From the NCBI GenBank assembly GCA_023653785.1, contig JAMKCH010072348.1:1-64000 (forward strand): 64,000 bases of DNA, written 5' to 3'. The notes beneath the pieces are model-generated. The model was given only the letters and a program-made list of their open reading frames with translations, ran no database searches and was not told the DNA's origin. The translations under genes were made by a program, and so were the position numbers. This DNA is from Ophioderma brevispina. Lineage: Eukaryota > Echinodermata > Ophiuroidea > Amphilepidida > Ophiodermatidae. Below, one piece after another: positions 47,822 through 59,788 of the stretch; the first letter of the stretch is position 1; every line of letters starts with the position of its first letter.

Positions 47822-49687
47822 TTGCATTGGAGATGCTACCTAGAAGAAAGAAGAAGACTACTGCCTTTGCCTCAAATGACAAAGACGGCAAAGCAAAGTC
47901 TGCAGCCAAGAAGCACCGTACTAAATCCACCAGAAGCTCCAAGCAGAACCTTGGGTGAGGAGCATGTTAAGTCCAAGGCTGAAGCACTTGACACTCTACA
48001 TCTTGAAAACAAGCATGCTGCTGCCTGGGAGGCCCTGAGGGATCGGACTGATAAGACGGCTACCCCACGTATAAGAATCAAAGGCAAAAAAAACGAAGAG
48101 TGCCTTGACATATGGTTTCAGCACTTTAGTTCTCTACCTGCAAAGCCAGTTTAGAATAACACTAACCTTTCTTTTTTCTTCAATCACAAGATAGTAGACA
48201 CCCTTCCCATTCATACTGGACCTTTCACTATAGAGGATCTTCAGAGCTGCCCGAAGACACTGAACAACACCAAGACGCCTGATCCCTACAACATTGCTGC
48301 AGTAATCTAGAAGAATCCACTCTTCCATGATCAATGTTAGAATTTTGTAACAACACCTACATGGGAAACAAAACCAACTGTCTTTTCAACATTGTTCCTC
48401 ACTTCTCTACCAAAGAAAGGCGACCTCCAACAACTCCCAAATCTACAGAGCAATCACACTGTCACCACTGACCTCTAAGATCTACAACTCAATGCTGCTC
48501 AACAGAATCACTCCTCACATAGATTCGCAATCGGAAAGAGAATAGGTTTCGCAAAGGCAGATCAACACTACCCCAGATACTTGCCCTCTGGATGACCATA
48601 GAAGAGTAGATAATTCAGTCCAGGATAAAAAGCTTCAATTGCGTTTGTAGCCTTCTCCAAGGCTTTTGAAAGTGTCAAAATGGGTGAAATGCTGCATATT
48701 CTCACCAACTATAGTGTCCCAGATGAGACTGCGAAAGTAATTGCCAGCATGTCTGATAATCCATCTACAAAGGAGTTCCGAACAACTACTGGAATCCTCC
48801 AAGGAGATACTCTTGCTCCCTCTCTCTTTGTAATCGTGGTTGATTACATCCTCAGACAGAATCTTGACATCATGAAAGGAACGACAAGGGAGTCAACCAT
48901 CAAACCCAAGCGTTCTAAACATCACGAAAGTCAGCCTCTCACAGACCTTGTCTACGAAGATGATGTAGCTCTAATAGCCTATAATGATATGTGGTGCACA
49001 TGATCTACTACGTATATACCATCACTTGGGAATGCTGCAGACAAAGTCGGCCTACATCAAAATGCCAAGAAGACGGAATATTATGGCAATCAATAATCAC
49101 CAACGTATCTGCACTACAGACGGTACCCTACTCAAAGAGGTCAGGCGCTTCAAGTACCTAGGATCCTATGTTGCTGACAGCAAAAAACCTTCCTGTCACG
49201 CAAAGATAAGCTTGGAATGCCTGCAATAAATTCCACCACTTACGGCAATCTGGTATCTCTAATTCAACCAAGCTGAAGTTCTTTACAGCCTGTATAGAGA
49301 GAGTATCCTGTTATATGGATCTGAGACATGGACCACGAAGAGCTACAGGATAGTCTGGATGGTAAATACACCAGACTTCTTATACGAGTACAAAACATAT
49401 CCTTGTGTGAGCACATGACCAAAGCGCAGATATATGGAGATATCTCTCCTATTCATCTTCTGTTTCCCAACGCCGAGCATGATTTTGCCGGTCACTGTCA
49501 TCGTGCGATTGATCAATAGTCTCAGACTCGTATGTCGGAAGTTACCATGCCACAACAGGGTCGTCGTTCCTTTAACTACATTGATGTGATTGCTCGAGAC
49601 ATCCTTCTGACATCCTCAACTCACTGACGGACAGGGACATTTGGCGCTACATGATGACCAGCATCTCGGCTGCGGCCGCTAGATAGA
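47822..49687 (+). pseudogene. Non-LTR retrotransposon reverse transcriptase (decayed)
   Basis: Copies RNA into DNA for LINE retrotransposition when intact. Landmarks lie in order on the plus strand: 'AAAWEALRDRTDK' and 'IRIKGKKNEECLDIWFQHFSSL' at the upstream linker (about 48010-48140), 'TGPFTIEDLQSC' (about 48214-48250), 'GILQGDTLAPSLF' (48791-48829), the catalytic box as VYEDDVALIA (YEDD at 48953-48964, where YADD is usual), 'FKYLGSYVADSKK' (49149-49187), 'GSETWT' near 49318, 'LDGKYTRLLIRVQNIS' (near 49356) and a C-terminal 'DRDIWRYMMTSISAAAAR' stopping at 49684-49686. Several frameshifts and stops separate these blocks, so it is not functional as written; some may be sequence errors. The endonuclease domain was not found, so it is probably 5'-truncated. 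The tail 'tagatagataaac' follows. Confidence 0.9.
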
Positions 49688-51119
49688 TAAACACTTATGT
49701 CCGTGTGTGCTTCGGCTAGTGTTTCACAACTCTATGCTCAAAACTATATTTTTATAATGGCATCTTGTGTCAACCTATGCTTACATATCCTCAAGATGTT
49801 TTCCACATTTATTTTTCGATTCTACAAATCGAAACTATAATTAGCAGTCGAATTTGGTACCGTACACTACATTGTCCTCAAACGAGTCCTACACAATTAA
49901 TGATAGAACACCAAATATATTGATTATTTATTTTCTTGATGTTAATGCAGGTGCCAGTTTTAGCTTAAGTTTTTGAATTTAAATTAAATTAGTTTTCCTG
50001 AAAATTGTTTACTAAAATCAGGCCAAGAACACCTGAACGGTGTATTTGTGATTCGTAGCCCTGATAGGTATATCTTCCCGCCGACAGCATTAACAATGTA
50101 GCCAAAAGCTGAATACATACCATTTTGAAATGAAATACATATCAAATATTGCTGTATATCGAATATAATTGCTCACCCCGAAATGACAAACATTAAAAAA
50201 GGTAACATTTAAAATAGACATAAAAGGAAAGGTAGTTAATACGTGAACTGCACATTTTATCCTTTACGTATTGTACGTGTATGATTTGTCGTTATAAATG
50301 CGTACACAGAGGCAGGAAACATGATAGATGTGGTGGGTAGGTCCCCGTGGTTATGCAGATGTGACCAGATTACTCTTCACAGCCATGGAATAGACATTTT
50401 GAAAAGCGCCCTCAATAAGGAATAAATTTACGTGGTGAATGTGACCGCTCTATACATTTGAATATATACAACAACCCAAAAAACCTAAAAAACACTACAA
50501 ACTCGGTTTCCCACCCATATGCGAAGCTATGAAAACGACCCCCATTATATGGTGTCTTAAATACCGCCGCCTGCGTGACTCCAGATGAGATCTATTCCAA
50601 GTGCGTCGTTGATTAATTTCGACCTTCCAGACTACCCAATAATCCCTCACGGTTTGATTATCGCAATGCAAAAATGCGAAATTGGCTTGCAAATTACCAT
50701 ATTCTTTACCAAACATTCTAGAGGGTGTCCACGAACGATTATGTCACCATTTATGTAGAAATGCTGTTCTTAGAGATGACAGTTTTGTTTTCAGGTGGAC
50801 ACCCATAGGTTTAATGGCATTTAACATTTTGTGTGCACATTTAAGTGAAGGCCACGTGGTGTTAGCAAAATTGGCGCTCCCGATTTCAACTTACCCTGAT
50901 GCCAAGTTGAATCGTTTGTTACACGATGGTAAAAAGTGTACATGCAATGTTACATGTGTGATCGTTCAGTTATTGGTTGTAAAACACCATCCTAGGAATA
51001 TTTACGCGACGTAGCGAATACCGGGGGAAGGGATAACATAATGAAATGGATATGGGTACGGTGTAAGGCTGGCGCTTACCAAACACGGGGACATTCGGTG
51101 ATAGAGGACTCAAAACAAA
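49688..51119. other. No recognised gene
   Basis: Includes the presumed LINE 3' UTR at its start. A 110-codon plus-strand frame at 50682-51014 overlaps an opposing frame at 50495-50716; neither matches a family, and 'agggtgtccacg' near 50712 is only weakly like a mariner end. Confidence 0.35.
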
Positions 51120-51315
51120 TAGATGGTCTTTGGGTGACATTTTCAAAATTTTCTCTCAAAAGGGGGTCTTTAGGTGCCCGTGGTACACTTTCCAAAAAAT
51201 GTGGTCTTAGTTGACATTTTCAAAATACAGCATGGGGGTCTTGGGGTGACATTTTCAAATAAATCGCATGGGGGTCTTTGGGTGACCATTTTCAAATGTG
51301 GGGGGTCTTGGGTGG
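51120..51315. repeat. Minisatellite, ~36-50 bp unit, about 6 copies
   Basis: Imperfect units built on 'gggggtctttgggtgacattttcaaa' variants. A related solo unit ('ggggactctttgggtgatga') lies at about 30180. Confidence 0.75.
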
Positions 51316-52409
51316 ACAGCTGGGTTGCTTGAAAATTGGGGTCTTAAACTCTTTGCGTGCGGCAGGCAGAGATACGCGATCAAGATGGAATTTTGGTCAA
51401 TTTTTGTCTTTTCTTGTATAAACATTCCAAATATTTATTTTCATGAGGCGTGAAAATGCATTTATGATCAAAAGCAGACATTGCCTTTGTTGTTCGTTTT
51501 TAGATGGCATACCAAAATGACCTACAAATATTTGGAAAAGCATTCAAAAATGCCACTACTGACTATGTGTTATAACTTATACAGAATTGCTCAGCGTGCA
51601 AATAGTTAACCGCTTACATACACCGTCAACCTCCAAGAGGAAGGCCCCCCCCCCGTATGGTAGGTATTACCAGCAATTGTGCATCTCATGCCCATCATGT
51701 CAATCAATTTTCTGGTCCCTACTTGATTATAGTGTGACAACTTGTCAAAATAAATAACCTCCACCCAATCAAAATTTCTTCCCTAACTATAGTTTAGAGG
51801 GCCTATAAACACGCATACAAAAAACCTTCGGACACAGCATATGCGGTCAGAGCCCGTGTTTTCGGCAACGACATAGGAGCAGTACGGTGGAAAAATCACC
51901 CTAAAAAAGATACACATCAGTGACACAAGCTCTAACTAACTACAATAGGACAGCCTAAACCGACGAAAAAAACAGAATTTGACGTGTTCATAAGCTTGGC
52001 TACGAAAAACTCACCCTACAATCCGGGAAAGGATGAGAAAACGTAGGTCTGCACAAGGCGTTTATAAACTCGTGGCAGACCCACTAGTTCAAATTCCGCC
52101 ACCCTCAATGTAAGGAATGGTCTAACTACCCACCCTTAAGGAGTCAGCCACATAAAAAAAATACTCACAATCATAGGTATTCAATTACAGCATAATACCC
52201 ATTATAAGCAAAAATTTGCAAAATATTTTTGAAATAAACCAAAACGAATAAAGCACAACCCTTAATAGGAACCTTAAGGCGCAACAACTGAGTCATTAAC
52301 AATCAGCAATAGGAATTTCCTCTGACGCTAGTGCATCCGGTTCCTTAACAAATTACCACCCACTGTCAAAGACCCAAGGCCTTTCGAAAACTGAAACGAC
52401 TATCTTGGC
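51316..52409 (-). other. Probable 3' non-coding part of the DIRS-like element
   Basis: Downstream of the recombinase stop on the minus strand, with no recognised coding. DIRS elements end in inverted repeats and an internal complementary region; I could not identify these here. A C-run of 9 is at about 51647. Confidence 0.3.
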
Positions 52410-53090
52410 TATTTTGATATAGCCATCTTTTGCTACTTCTGTTTTCCTCACCTACCATGTCTTTTCAGTAGACGGTCATTAATTCCAGCATTAGCTGCTG
52501 CAGATGCACCTCCTGATCTTAAGCTGTGTACACCAAACTTTGAAACGTCCCCTACTATGGGACGCAAGATCCAAAATAACTTCACGCACACGTGTATAAG
52601 AAATAGGCTGACTACCTTCCCTTACGTTTGTACCCATTCTTAGTCTTGGACATCCTCAGCAAAAATAAAACTAGCGTTTGAAGGGACTGAAACTCATCAA
52701 TAAAGAATTTAAGAATAGAAACTGGGCAAGCGGTGGAATCCAGTTTACTAATCACAACTGTTCTGCCTTCTATAAACATCATTCTTGCTGGAAGGAATAA
52801 AAAATCCAATCCCTGCGAGGTGAATGTTAAAGTGTTCCATTTTGATATGTGAGAGTTCATCAAAACGTAAAAATCCGGAATAAGCAATAAGACACATGGC
52901 GACAGTTCTGATGTTCAGTAAAATTTGATGTGCAGACCCCATTTTGGATAAGGAGAAACAAGGTCTTAATAATTATATCAAGGTGTAATGGGTTCTTTTT
53001 ACACCACTGGTTTTTTTTGCCAATTACGCTAATACCTGCATATGTGATTGACAACACTAGCAGTCGTTGGATCAAAACACAAGCCACTAT
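52410..53090 (-). pseudogene. Tyrosine recombinase of DIRS-like element
   Basis: Cuts and rejoins DNA through a catalytic tyrosine to integrate the circular element. 'AYSGFLRFDELSHI' (about 52885-52847) holds the first catalytic arginine; 'FFIPSSKNDVYR' follows; 'TACPVSILKFFI' lies near 52734-52699; then HSLRSGGASAAANAGINDR with the H-x-x-R pair (52528-52517), 'LLKRHGR' and KDGYIK with the presumed nucleophile Tyr (52421-52419). All expected landmarks are present, but they sit in different frames separated by stops. Confidence 0.85.
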
Positions 53091-53499
53091 TATGTGACCA
53101 TGAAATAGCGGACACTGCCTGAGTATTGAGCTGTGAATTGTCTAATGACCGTAAATGTACCAATAATACAAGGACACATCCAAGCGGATCTGCAGGAATA
53201 CCCTCGTATTATAAGTACTTGCCCCACTGACTCAATCTGTTAAATGCTCCAGCATAACAGTTAACAGTAGAATTAGCTCTGGCATTTAATACCAAGTCCT
53301 GGTTTAAAGCTACAAGCTAACTCTGCAGATCAGGGTGTGACAATGACTTGGCCGATCTTTCCAAATCCCACTGTTAAAGATAACCTGGTGAATGACAATG
53401 AAATGCGTAAGGGACAGTTACAGATGTATACACTATGAAACCTAAAATCAAGCCTGACAGCTAAAATCTTACTCCTAGATACTGTTCTTAATGAACTCT
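53091..53499 (-). other. RNase H to recombinase linker region of the DIRS-like element
   Basis: Between the end of RNase H and the first clear recombinase motif. Probably codes for the N-terminal recombinase domain but is too broken to read. Confidence 0.4.
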
Positions 53500-54440
53500 T
53501 CATTACCCCCTCTACGCAAAAAAAGGAAGAGGGCAGAAACATACCTTCACACCACGGGACCTCATATCTCCACAACTGCTCTTTTGATTATAACCATCAG
53601 AAGAGTCATATGGCCCAAAAGCGCTGAGAACCCCAGGGAGGACAAACTCAAAGTGCCCGCCGCATTCATTTGACTCATGAACAAGATTACTCTGGCTATA
53701 TCTTCGAAAAATCGGGGGAATCACCCAGTTATTTTCACCCTCCCAATTCAAACGAAAAAGCATCATACATTCCAACCTGGTTCTAAAATCTTGAGTTCAA
53801 CCTTTTAACCTTATTTATTATACAGCTAGCAAACATATCATGAGTGAGGACCCCAGATTGCATCAAAAAATTGGAAACAATCATCAGTACCGACCATCAT
53901 CTCTGTCTATGATCCTTCTAAGCTTATCTGCTCTATCATTAGCGATCTAGGTACCCATATCCATCTCCACTGAATGTTATATTCCAAGCAAGTCTTGCAA
54001 ATGCTCAATGCAATAGATTGTAAATCTGGTTTCTATGCTATCCATTGCACAGCAATCTTTTCTACACTTTGGTTATCAGTTACCATTTGTCCTTCGGCTG
54101 ACAATTTATTGGCTAAGATTTTCAAAACTAGCTCAACAGCTTTCAACTCTCTCCACGTTGACTTTAAGGGATTCACTACTAATCCCATGAGCCCCTGTGC
54201 TACAGCTGTACCCTGCCATGTGCACCAATATAACAGCAAACATTTTTGGCTGGCATCAAGAAAGCTAATTCTAGAACATTCAGCTTTTGGACCACCAATA
54301 CATTTATTCAGGAAGTCAACATTAGAAAGAACTCCCATGAACATAAGCCAACGCCTTCCAGCCTCAGGAGAGATCAAGATGGTAGAATCCCCAGAAAATC
54401 TTGATTCAATACATATATTCACTGCTTTACAGAGTCTAAC
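53500..54440 (-). pseudogene. RNase H of DIRS-like element
   Basis: Removes RNA from the RNA-DNA hybrid during reverse transcription. An open frame at 54422-54033 carries 'FLDASQ' (first acidic residue), 'STWRELKAVELVL' (54161-54123, glutamate) and 'VTDNQSVEKI' (near 54085, third acidic residue). A second frame at 53775-53512 carries NWEGENNWVIPPIF, the conserved block that follows RNase H in DIRS polyproteins. The split between the two frames marks at least one frameshift. Confidence 0.85.
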
Positions 54441-54559
54441 CTGGCCAATATTACCACACTACTAACGTTAGTAGACAGATCTTAACCAACTACACTTGGC
54501 ACTATCGCCGCAGTAATAGCTCTGGACCCAAATTTATGAAAAAATATTCTTAATACCCA

Positions 54560-55110
54560 GTTTAATTTCTATACAATAATACATACCTCTCAGGACTGAT
54601 AGTACACCGGCTTCCCGTCAATGTAATAACCCAGCCACTCGGTTCCGTACAGGACACCAAACGGACTTTTGTACATTAGGCACAAAACCGGAACAATCAA
54701 ATCCGCTTTGATCTCCGCATCTGAATCCGAGTAGCTTCTTCTAATGAACTAGCAAAACCAATACCGTCGTCTAGAAACCCACTACGTAGACTTAACCTTC
54801 TCCTCTCCACTTTTACCAGGCCTAATACCTTTCGTGAAGATAATTGAGGCAAGAAGAAAGTCCACACGCACTGCTGAAATCTAAAAATTGAAGGATTCAA
54901 GCCATCCATATTCCAGTAAAAGCCTAATACAATTCTCTGTGAGCTGTGCAATATCAATATGATGTATCCACTCTTCAGATCAAACTAACCATATACCCAC
55001 CTTTTCTCAAAAAATGAGGGCGTATCGCATTCTTCAAACTTAACAGAAACCTTATCAAGAAATTCATTTACCAGTCTTAAATCTGGATGAAGACTTTCTT
55101 ACCGTTACCC
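54560..55110 (-). pseudogene. Reverse transcriptase of DIRS-like element
   Basis: 'DLKSGY' then, after a one-base shift, HIDIA (about 54980-54943) matches the early RT block; 'FLDDGIGFASSLEEA' (54777-54733) is the catalytic box with the paired aspartates at 54771-54766; 'EWLGYYIDGKPVY' (54640-54602) is the following conserved block. The middle of the palm is broken by frameshifts. It is directly upstream of the RNase H. Confidence 0.85.
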
Positions 55111-55562
55111 GGTACAGATACTGGCAGGGTTTACAACAGTAGGTTGATACGTACAAACCTCTACAGTACCCAACTCCACCACTCTGAAATCGCGCTGCGA
55201 AACAAATTTATGGTGAAGTCAAGCAGAGATGTGTTATCTTACTGACTAGGGGGCGGCCTATTTAGAAAAAAGGTAAAGCATACCCCACATTAATAACATG
55301 CAATAAAATGGGTGCACCAATTCCTTTCCAAAACGCAAAACGTTGGTGCAATCTACCTGCTACCTTAATAGCAGGGTTACCCCTTGCCTTCATACCCTCA
55401 AAAAATCATCTACAACCCCCGATTGCATACATATCCAAATTAGGAATGCATCCAACTGTATCATGACCCTAAATTAGTACCTACATCAGAACACTTAACT
55501 CTAGTATTGGATCGACTAGGAGGCTGAACTGGGCATAGTTGACACTGCTTTACCACACTGAT

Positions 55563-55612
55563 GGGCAGCTGGCTTTCGCAATGGCTGAAACTGCCACAGA
55601 TGCAAGCAACCC
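55563..55612 (-). pseudogene. Possible Gag-like zinc knuckle of the DIRS-like element
   Basis: The minus strand reads ACICGSFSHCESQLP, reminiscent of the C-x2-C-G-x2-x-H-x4-C knuckle in DIRS Gag proteins, with the last cysteine and spacing damaged. Position upstream of the RT fits. Weak on its own. Confidence 0.3.
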
Positions 55613-55640
55613 CCGCTCCTCCAATTCTACTCATCTGCTT

Positions 55641-56641
55641 GTTGTTACAGTAGCTTTGGGCGACGAAACTCCCCTAGTACAGGAAACATCAGAAGGTTTG
55701 AATCACGCTTAAACCTCTTGGATGACTGCTGACTAGCCGAAGCGGTCCTCTCTGCTTGACTTTCGAGCGGCCCGGTTTCTGCACGCATATCTTGGCATCA
55801 CTCATCTCAATCATCCGCTCGCTCGTGTTGTCTTCGTATCACTGCCGTCGCCCACCCTAGACCCTGGTATCAGCAAAGAACGAATTAGCTTTTGACGTCT
55901 GTCGATACGATCCAAGACACTTCACTGTATGGCTGACCTGCTGCGCTGCATACCCCACCTGCAAATGCTCCCTGCATATCCAACTCGGTCTTTTCCGATC
56001 TGAAATACAACAACAAAAGGAACAAAAATAATTAAATATAGCGATCAGCCAAAGATGCAGGACCCACACCCGCAATCAAAATCAGCAACAGCAAAACCAA
56101 ACAACAAAATTTAGTGTGTCACACGCATGCGAGCTGGCCTGAAGGTGACTGGAATCGTAATCTCACCATCTACTAACCTATAGCCGTCTTTGCGTAACAC
56201 GCAACAAAGGCCTAGAGAACACACACAACGTGAAGAAAACAAATATGTTTCTAAATTCACTACAGGGTGTCCGTTCAACAACATATTTTTATTATCTCGG
56301 ATGTCGGCCTGCAAGGGAAACCCATGAGCTTTAAAGTTTTGTACACGAAACAATAGGATTTTTTTGAACAACACACAAAAATGTGAAGACTGGCATCTAT
56401 GATTTGCAGAAATTCTGCGTGATGTACTATCAATGCGGTTTGCAAATGTTTTCCAAGAAGTACCAATCAAAAGTCGTCCTCATTTGGGAGGCAATACACC
56501 TAGCCCAACATGACCGATATACTTAGGGTCAACTAGACAGGCGACCAATAGCCAATTGTCGGGTTAATCATAGCCTGTGTGGTGCGGTAGTGTGGCCACT
56601 GTGTCACCCCTTCATCAGTGATCGCTTTCTGTTTCAGTGAA
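55641..56641. other. No recognised gene; probably includes the 5' part of the DIRS-like element
   Basis: The 119-codon minus-strand frame at 56111-56470 matches nothing recognisable. 'acagggtgtccgttc' at about 56262 resembles a mariner end but has no partner found. Confidence 0.35.
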
Positions 56642-56820
56642 CCGGTGTGAAAGTAATCATAGTCGGCAGGTATCATAGTCCGGCTCCCTAGATTACAACG
56701 GAATAAAGCGTGAACTCATGTTGCCGTGAAGATTCAACTGAATCGATTTTCCCCCTCTTGTTCATATGTCCGGACTTGGGCCCGCGAGGACTTTCTATCT
56801 CCTGATCTCCTGCCACACGG
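56642..56820. mobile_element. TIR element (MITE), copy 2 of 2
   Basis: Same element as 7396-7567, same strand. Ends CCGGTGTG and CACAC(C)GG, one C missing. Near-identical 'ctgtttcagtga' (left) and 'ctgttcagtga' (right, offset by a few bases) flank it and could be a 9-11 bp target duplication, which would suggest a Mutator-like origin. Copies are about 80-85% alike by eye. Confidence 0.7.
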
Positions 56821-58084
56821 TCCTGTTCAGTGATCAGGCTCTCCCGTTTACCTCAGCTAGCGGGAGACCTCGCGAAGCGCGGGCTCCAACTAGTTAACTA
56901 ATAGCAAGCAACGCTTGTGTCCTCTTGCAAGCCGATGCATTCTTTTCAATGGTAGATAACTCTTTGTAAAGTAAGTAGTGAAGTTATTGTAGCACGGACT
57001 GGAGTGCATATAGTTATAAAAAAACTTGAACACTCGGAACGGCAACCATACATTCTTGTTTCCATGCGTTTCCCGACATACAGTGCAAATACCATCGTAC
57101 TGCAAATGTCACGTGTTTGTCCCATGTGACTAAGTCGAGCCATAATGAGTCACGCAGACCCCCGAGTGTTTTTTAAATGGCATTTTTGGCGGTCATTGTG
57201 AAAACGCCCTCTAGCAAAAAAGTGCCGGGGTAGTAAAGTCTACCCGCACTTTTGTTATGTCTGATGGCTAGTACATGGGCTGGTGAATAGTACACTTAGG
57301 GCCCATCTCATCTCATGCACAGGGGACCCACCCAGCCAACAAACTAAGAATAGAACTCTCAAAAACAAATTTCCTTGAAATTGTATTGTCTTCTGTATGA
57401 TTGAAATCATTCCAAATCAGGAATGCTTCTGGATCATCAGAATGTGCGATATAATCCTGCCTCTAATTTGATAATTCTATTTGGCTTTACATAGTTGTCA
57501 CAATATTGTCAATAGTGGTATGAAAGTATGTATTAACTACAAAGAATCATAAGAAATACTTCAGTTGATCAAACTCATGATTTTAAAGACAATTATCTTT
57601 AAAGGCGTGACGGTTTCCTTATTTGTATGTTTATTATTAGTCTGAATTCAAGACACCTATCATTATTTTCCTCAAAATTATTTTCCTCCAAGATAATTTT
57701 AGCTGACCACAATAGTAGAGAGATCGCTGTCCAAATGTGCTATTCCAGATAAATTTTATACCCCTGTGGAAGGCACAATTGGTATTGAGTGCATGCCATC
57801 CATATCATTATAGATAGTCTTGACTAAAGGTCCATTCATAGTCCGTCGCTGCAACTAAATTCAATGACAAAGAAGCGACCTCGCAACTGCAATTTGACAA
57901 TTCGAGATATTAACCAAAGTGCATTTAGACAGCATGGCAATTGGATTTAGTTATAACGACCTTCATTCAAAAAGCTCTACCATGCTGTAAAAATAATACT
58001 ATTTCATTAACCCTAACTGTTTTTTGGTTTCTAGCCTATCTCCAGAGAGGAAGGGAAGGGGTAAAGGGATAGAAGCTAAAGAAA
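56821..58084. other. No recognised gene; contains one hairpin
   Basis: A hairpin at about 57218-57254 pairs 'aaaagtgccggggtag' with 'ctacccgcactttt'. Other sequence is unassigned. Confidence 0.35.
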
Positions 58085-58175
58085 CTTGGACATCCTTGGC
58101 GGAATTCGAACCCGTGACCTCCGGCCCACCATTCCACATGACCAGGGAGGGCAAGCCATGAGGGAGTCGCTGGCC
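58085..58175 (-). repeat. tRNA-derived SINE head
   Basis: The minus strand reads 'cctccctggtcatgtggaatggtgggccggaggtc' then 'cgggttcgaattccgcc', with an A-box-like region and a clean B box (GGTTCGAATTCC). No acceptor stem closes, so it is a SINE and not a tRNA. The mirror frame at 58036-58272 is a shadow. Confidence 0.6.
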
Positions 58176-59525
58176 CGGTCAGCGATTTCGTGCCCATGAG
58201 CGTTGGTGCGATGACGTCATCGCAATTTTTTGGACTTAGTGCATTTTCTAGCCTCAGCTCATTGAGTTTCATTGGTGTCTGGTGGTGTTTGGGTTAGGGA
58301 GGTTATTCCGAACTCATCATCATACCGTTGTTGTTATCATTACAAAAACGAGCATTATTAGCACAAGAGATAAATCGCATTAGCAAAGGTTTGTCGAAAA
58401 TAAGACTTTGGTTTCAAATACTTGTTAGACTAATAACATACTAATTTAGCCTTTCACCCAAAAATAGGTCACTAAACTAACTTTTAATGGCACTTGCGAT
58501 AATTACAAACAACACTGCAGATTTCATATTTTTAGAATATAAAACTTGTCTTAGTACCTTACTCAAGTGATTGTGAAGTATTCGGTTTGTTTATATTCAG
58601 TATGCATGGGTTACTCGTCCGTCAACTCTTCAATACACGCTTCAACAATTGGCCCCTTAACAACTCTAATATGGCAATTTCAATTAGGAGACGTTTTAAA
58701 ATCTATTACCCGACTTCTCTGCTCCCTCTAGGTCTGTCCTGCTAATCGTACGATCAATTCCCCTGAGTTTCAAGGTAACACCGGTACAACTTCAATGTAT
58801 CCAATCCTTGCAGTCTTCCATGGCGGGTCAATGTCCGATTTGACATACTATATGATCACTCTCATTCACGAACTGACGCGTTGAAGAAGGTGGCAAAATA
58901 GCTCTTTAGAAGTGGGAAATGAGGCATGATTCTCTCTCTCTTTCAGCATGATGGAACTTTTGATAAGAATCCATCAATGTAATTTGGTATCATAACATGG
59001 GAACAATATAGATTGCATGGCGATTTAATTAGTTTTGGTTAATACCCCTGAGCAGACGCAAGAGAGCTCATCACAAGCGTTATAAGCAAAAAGGCAAACT
59101 TGAGATTTCGGCGCTGATGCTTATCAAAAGAAAATGATGAAGATGGGCCTGAGGGCGGGCTCCAATTCGCAAATTGAGCCGGTGCCGGGGCGTGCCCACA
59201 TTGTTTGCAAAGGCTGATTGTTATCGGTGCTGTGAGGAATATTTTGTTTAAATCAGAAATATTAAGAAGTATAACTAAGTTTCTGTCCTGAAGTAAGAAA
59301 AATATCGAGTAATCTTGAACGCTTCTGACACCAGCACGTGTCGTCTTTTCCCGTTATCTCTTTAAGCTACTTTAATTTGATGCTTCTCTTGACAACTTCT
59401 CGGATGCTGTGTCGGAAGATCGACTATTCCCAGGTTCTAAAAATGAGCTATGGTTTTCAAAATATACAGGAGTTTTGCAAGTTTTAATAGCTCTCGAAAT
59501 TATATTACTTGATGCTGAAGGTATG
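58176..59525. other. No recognised gene
   Basis: AT-rich unique sequence with nothing assignable. Confidence 0.4.
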
Positions 59526-59788
59526 CATGTGCGTAGCCAGGATCCCACACCCCGGGGTGCGGATCCTGGGGACGGTGCGCCGCGGCGGAAGTGCGGGATC
59601 CTGGGGACGATCCACTCTACAACGGCAGGGTCTAGGCAGAGGGTCTTTAAGGACTCCGAGGGTGAAACGCCCGGAAAAATATGTGTTTTTTCGCAATCTG
59701 AGCCTTAATTCAATGCACTTCTTTTCTCCTTTTATTAGACACTCGGGGTGGCGGGCGCTCCCTCCGCACCCCCATGGCTACGCGCATG
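59526..59788. mobile_element. GC-rich MITE-like element (263 bp)
   Basis: The left end CATGTGCGTAGCCAGGATCC and right-end complement CATGCGCGTAGCCATGGGGG are inverted. The interior is much more GC-rich than its surroundings and has an internal direct repeat ('gcggatcctggggacg' / 'gcgggatcctggggacg'). 'GCGTAGCCAGGAT' also occurs as a lone end at 24140. Target duplication unclear. Three overlapping frames here are shadows. Confidence 0.6.

Larger units (their letters stand above)
52410..55640 (-). mobile_element. DIRS-like tyrosine-recombinase retrotransposon (decayed)
   Basis: On the minus strand the module order is possible Gag zinc knuckle, reverse transcriptase, RNase H, tyrosine recombinase, which is the DIRS/Ngaro order. 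Such elements integrate through a circular DNA and a site-specific recombinase instead of a DDE integrase, so they leave no target duplication. Every module contains frameshifts and stops, so this copy looks inactive. The flanking inverted repeats and exact ends were not found. The parts are listed separately. Confidence 0.85.

Noticed and set aside
50495..51014. A possible mariner-related gene near 'gggtgtccacg'
   Set aside because: No partner terminus, no transposase motif, and two opposing frames overlap.
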